Of a DNA stretch of 6,738 nucleotides, positions 4,566 to 6,738 are shown piece by piece. Under the pieces are notes generated by a model, which was not told where the DNA came from, made no database searches, and saw only the letters and a program-made list of their open reading frames with translations. Positions within the stretch are counted from its first letter, which is position 1; every line of letters begins with the position of its first letter. The translations under genes and the position numbers were made by a program. Source of the stretch: Candidatus Peregrinibacteria bacterium (lineage in GTDB: Bacteria; Patescibacteriota; Gracilibacteria; UBA1369); contig JADLFY010000054.1 of the NCBI GenBank assembly GCA_020849575.1, positions 1 through 6,738 of the forward strand, in the 5' to 3' direction.

Positions 4566-6243
4566 TTTGTCGATTAATATGCTGTACATAGAAAATCTCT
4601 GGCATTGGTCGATATTATCAATACTAAGCTTCATTGGCATATTAAATACGACTTTGTATTACACCTATTTTTGGCAATTGAAGGAATATCGCCTGGATAG
4701 AATGCGCGATTTTCTGAGGACAAAAAGTGGTCTGAGGAAAATCTTTAGTTTTTTGACTCTCGCTAAATTATTTATTCTATTGGAAGTTGTTCTTTGTTTT
4801 GCCTTACCAAATACGAATAATTCAATACTATTTCAGCTGTTGGAGATTTCCATTGGCTTAATTTTAGTTGGGGAATTTTTGTCGATATTGTGGCGTATAG
4901 CTAAAAGAAAATTGTATCGCCCAGTAATTACTGCCAAGGTGCTGATAATTGTATTTTTAACGATAGTAATTGATGTGCTGCTCGGGAATATGATGTACAG
5001 ATTGATCAGGTGGGAATCAATCTGGGAGCTGAATTTGGCCGAAACAGTTTGGCTTTTACCTGTAATTCTGATTTTTTCATATTTAATTCTGCCAATAGTA
5101 AATGCTCTGGTGGTAGGCTTGCTTTACCCTATTACCCAGTTTTCCAAAGGTCGCAAATTGGCTGCTGCTCACCGCAAAATTGCCAAGATGCAGGGATTGA
5201 AAGTGATTGGCATTACAGGGAGCTATGGTAAGAGTTCAGTAAAAGAATTTTTGGCACAAATGCTGGAAACAAAATTCAGAGTGTTAAAGACACCCGGCAA
5301 TACCAATACGGAAATCGGTGTGGCTGAGGTGGTACTTAGGAATTTAAAACCAGAGCATGAAGTATTTATAGTAGAAGCAGGAGCTTATAAAATTGGTGAA
5401 ATTAAAAAAATTGCTGAGATGGTTAAACCCAGAATTGGAATTATTACTGCTGTTAAAGATGCACATCTGGGACTGTTTGGCAGTTTGGAAAATATTAAAA
5501 AAGCCAAATTTGAGCTGATTGAAGCGTTACCGGAATTTGGAGTGGGAATTTTTAATAATGATAATGTAGGTTCAGCTGATTTGGCAGGAAAAGCAGAAGT
5601 GCAGAAAATCATCAGATATGGAAGTGGTGCAGGAGCTGATTTGCGGGCAGAAAATTTAAAAGCAGATATAGATGGAGTGAGTTTTGAAGTACAAGGAGTG
5701 AAATTCCGGGCAGAACTTGCTGGCAGACAAAATATTTCCAATATATTGGGGGCCATGGCGGCTGCCATGGAAATGGGAATGAAACTGGAAGAGCTGGTGA
5801 ATATAGTGGCAGGCTTGAAAATGCGTGATCATACGTTGACAGTTAAAAAAGTTTCAACGGATCTGGTTCTGATTGATGACACCTACAATGCCAATCCGGA
5901 TGGTGTGGTAGCTGGTCTGGAGTACTTGAATCTGTATAGCGGCTGGCAAAAGATTGTGGTTTTCCCGGGCATGCTGGAATTAGGTGAAAAAAGTGAAGAA
6001 GAACATGCCCGAGTGGCGACAAAAATGACTGAGGTTTGTGATCTGGTAATTTTGACCTCACATGATTTTGATAAAGCAATCAGAAACGTCTTTGAGGAAA
6101 AGAATTATCAAAATTTTACTTATTATGTGGATAATCAGACTGGCCAGGCCGATTTCCTGAAGGAGAAAATTGCCGCCAAAAAATCCGTGCTATTATTTAT
6201 CAGCCGTGGCAATGAAATGGTGATCAAAAAATTATCTCAATGA
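4549..6243 (+). CDS. membrane-anchored MurF-like Mur ligase
   Basis: An ATP-dependent amide-bond ligase of the Mur family, closest by motif to MurF (adds D-Ala-D-Ala to the peptidoglycan stem). Residues 18-196 hold about five membrane helices (near 18-42, 65-87, 93-115, 125-147, 166-196); basic loops after helices 1, 3 and 5 place the enzyme domain in the cytoplasm. The ATP-binding domain follows with P-loop GITGSYGKSS at 221-230, NTEIGVAEVV, E276, HLGLFGS at 306-312 and the likely carbamylated lysine K320. GRQNISN at 392-398, R426 and LIDDTYNANPDG at 441-452 match MurF. At 564 residues it is about 110 longer than typical MurF, and the usual N-terminal UDP-MurNAc-binding domain is absent. The first ATG overlaps the hydrolase gene by 17 bp; the ATG at 4579 is an alternative just after that stop. 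The ligase class is certain; the acceptor substrate is not. Confidence 0.88.
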   Translation: MNLLNSLSINMLYIENLWHWSILSILSFIGILNTTLYYTYFWQLKEYRLDRMRDFLRTKSGLRKIFSFLTLAKLFILLEVVLCFALPNTNNSILFQLLEISIGLILVGEFLSILWRIAKRKLYRPVITAKVLIIVFLTIVIDVLLGNMMYRLIRWESIWELNLAETVWLLPVILIFSYLILPIVNALVVGLLYPITQFSKGRKLAAAHRKIAKMQGLKVIGITGSYGKSSVKEFLAQMLETKFRVLKTPGNTNTEIGVAEVVLRNLKPEHEVFIVEAGAYKIGEIKKIAEMVKPRIGIITAVKDAHLGLFGSLENIKKAKFELIEALPEFGVGIFNNDNVGSADLAGKAEVQKIIRYGSGAGADLRAENLKADIDGVSFEVQGVKFRAELAGRQNISNILGAMAAAMEMGMKLEELVNIVAGLKMRDHTLTVKKVSTDLVLIDDTYNANPDGVVAGLEYLNLYSGWQKIVVFPGMLELGEKSEEEHARVATKMTEVCDLVILTSHDFDKAIRNVFEEKNYQNFTYYVDNQTGQADFLKEKIAAKKSVLLFISRGNEMVIKKLSQ

Positions 6244-6738
6244 ATTTAAGAGTAGTAAATATAGGACTTTCACCCAATAATACCTGGAAAGATACTTTAG
6301 TGGCCCTGAGCCAAATAATACTTCCCTGGAATTGGCTGAGCTGGAAGAAAGGCGGGGCGCGGCATGAATTGGACAGGAAATTTGCCGAATGGCTGGGCGT
6401 GGAAAAAAGTTATGCAGTGGGAAGCGGACGTGAAGGACTTTATGTGATTTTGAAAAGTCTGGGTCTGCAAGAAGGTGACGAGATTATTTTGCAGAGTTTT
6501 ACCTGTATGGTGGTGGTGAATAGTATTGTCTGGGCCGGATTTAAACCGGTTTTTGTGGATATAGATGAAACATACAATTTAGATGCGAATAAATTGGCTG
6601 AGAAAATCGGACCCCGGACAAAAGCCGTGATGGTTCAGCATACTTTTGGGGTGTCAGCTGATCTGGAAAAAGTAGCCAGAATCTGTCGGGAGAAAAAACT
6701 GATTTTAATTGAGGATTGTGCCCATGCCATGGGTGCGG
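6240..6738 (+). CDS. DegT/DnrJ/EryC1/StrS family PLP-dependent aminotransferase (3' end cut by window)
   Basis: The first 166 residues of a sugar-aminotransferase-like protein are present; the frame is open to the window edge. Visible family marks are a basic entry helix (KKGGARHELDRKFAEWLGV), the phosphate-binding VGSGREGLYVILKSLGL with EGDEIILQSFTC, PVFVDIDETYNLD, and LIEDCAHAMGA, in which D159 should pair with the pyridine nitrogen of PLP. The Schiff-base lysine lies beyond the window. Such enzymes usually transfer an amino group from glutamate to a keto sugar nucleotide for amino-sugar synthesis; some members are dehydratases. Its ATG overlaps the ligase stop as ATGA, a classic coupling arrangement, so it belongs to the same operon. 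No Shine-Dalgarno sequence is visible. Confidence 0.9.
   Translation, partial: MNLRVVNIGLSPNNTWKDTLVALSQIILPWNWLSWKKGGARHELDRKFAEWLGVEKSYAVGSGREGLYVILKSLGLQEGDEIILQSFTCMVVVNSIVWAGFKPVFVDIDETYNLDANKLAEKIGPRTKAVMVQHTFGVSADLEKVARICREKKLILIEDCAHAMGA

Noticed and set aside
5385..5768. Open frame of 127 codons on the minus strand opposite the Mur ligase gene.
   Set aside because: It lies opposite highly conserved Mur ligase motifs and has no recognisable domain, so it is a shadow frame.
6240..6243. TGA at the ligase end as a recoded sense codon (genetic code 25, used by some CPR groups).
   Set aside because: The ligase ends at a normal family length, the next gene starts in an ATGA overlap, and no reading frame in the window needs an internal TGA.
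1..6738. CRISPR array, tRNA/rRNA gene, insertion sequence or prophage remnant.
   Set aside because: I saw no regularly spaced repeats, no tRNA-like cloverleaf or rRNA motif, and no transposase or phage genes. Genes are densely packed and look native in composition.

Overview
The window looks like a piece of a bacterial chromosome from an AT-rich lineage (about 40% GC by eye, not counted). My best guess is a Patescibacteria/Candidate Phyla Radiation (CPR) type organism. The grounds are the short, cysteine-free bL32 beginning MAKHPVPKYK, the translation and RNA genes packed together with no lipid-synthesis genes between them, and a membrane-anchored MurF-like ligase followed by a DegT-type aminotransferase. 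This assignment is inference from recall, not from a search. The genetic code looks standard: TGA ends the Mur ligase gene, and no reading frame needs TGA as a sense codon.

Layout. At the left edge a plus-strand gene, probably cut at its 5' end, encodes an AhpC-type peroxiredoxin with an N-terminal extension of about 100 residues. It converges on a five-gene minus-strand block that reads, in transcription order: a BI-1/YccA-family membrane protein, a YceD/DUF177 protein, rpmF (bL32), nusB and rnc. A 112-bp divergent spacer with two short palindromes and a good sigma70-like promoter separates this block from a plus-strand block. That block holds an alpha/beta hydrolase, a membrane-anchored MurF-like ligase and a DegT/DnrJ/EryC1/StrS aminotransferase that runs off the right edge.

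How the genes fit together. The minus-strand block is mostly ribosome production: YceD is classically paired with rpmF and linked to 23S rRNA accumulation, NusB supports rRNA transcription antitermination, and RNase III cuts rRNA precursors. The plus-strand block looks like cell-envelope work. The ligase overlaps both neighbours (17 bp with the hydrolase if its first ATG is used, and ATGA with the aminotransferase), so the three are very likely one operon. The most interesting item is the ligase. It has the MurF ATP-binding and C-terminal domains, but five predicted membrane helices stand where canonical MurF has its UDP-MurNAc-binding domain, which suggests a lipid-linked or membrane-presented substrate.

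None of the visible gene starts has a convincing Shine-Dalgarno sequence, so starts were chosen by family N-termini and gene spacing. I found no tRNA, rRNA, CRISPR array, insertion sequence or long repeat. No stretch over 300 bases lacks a gene.
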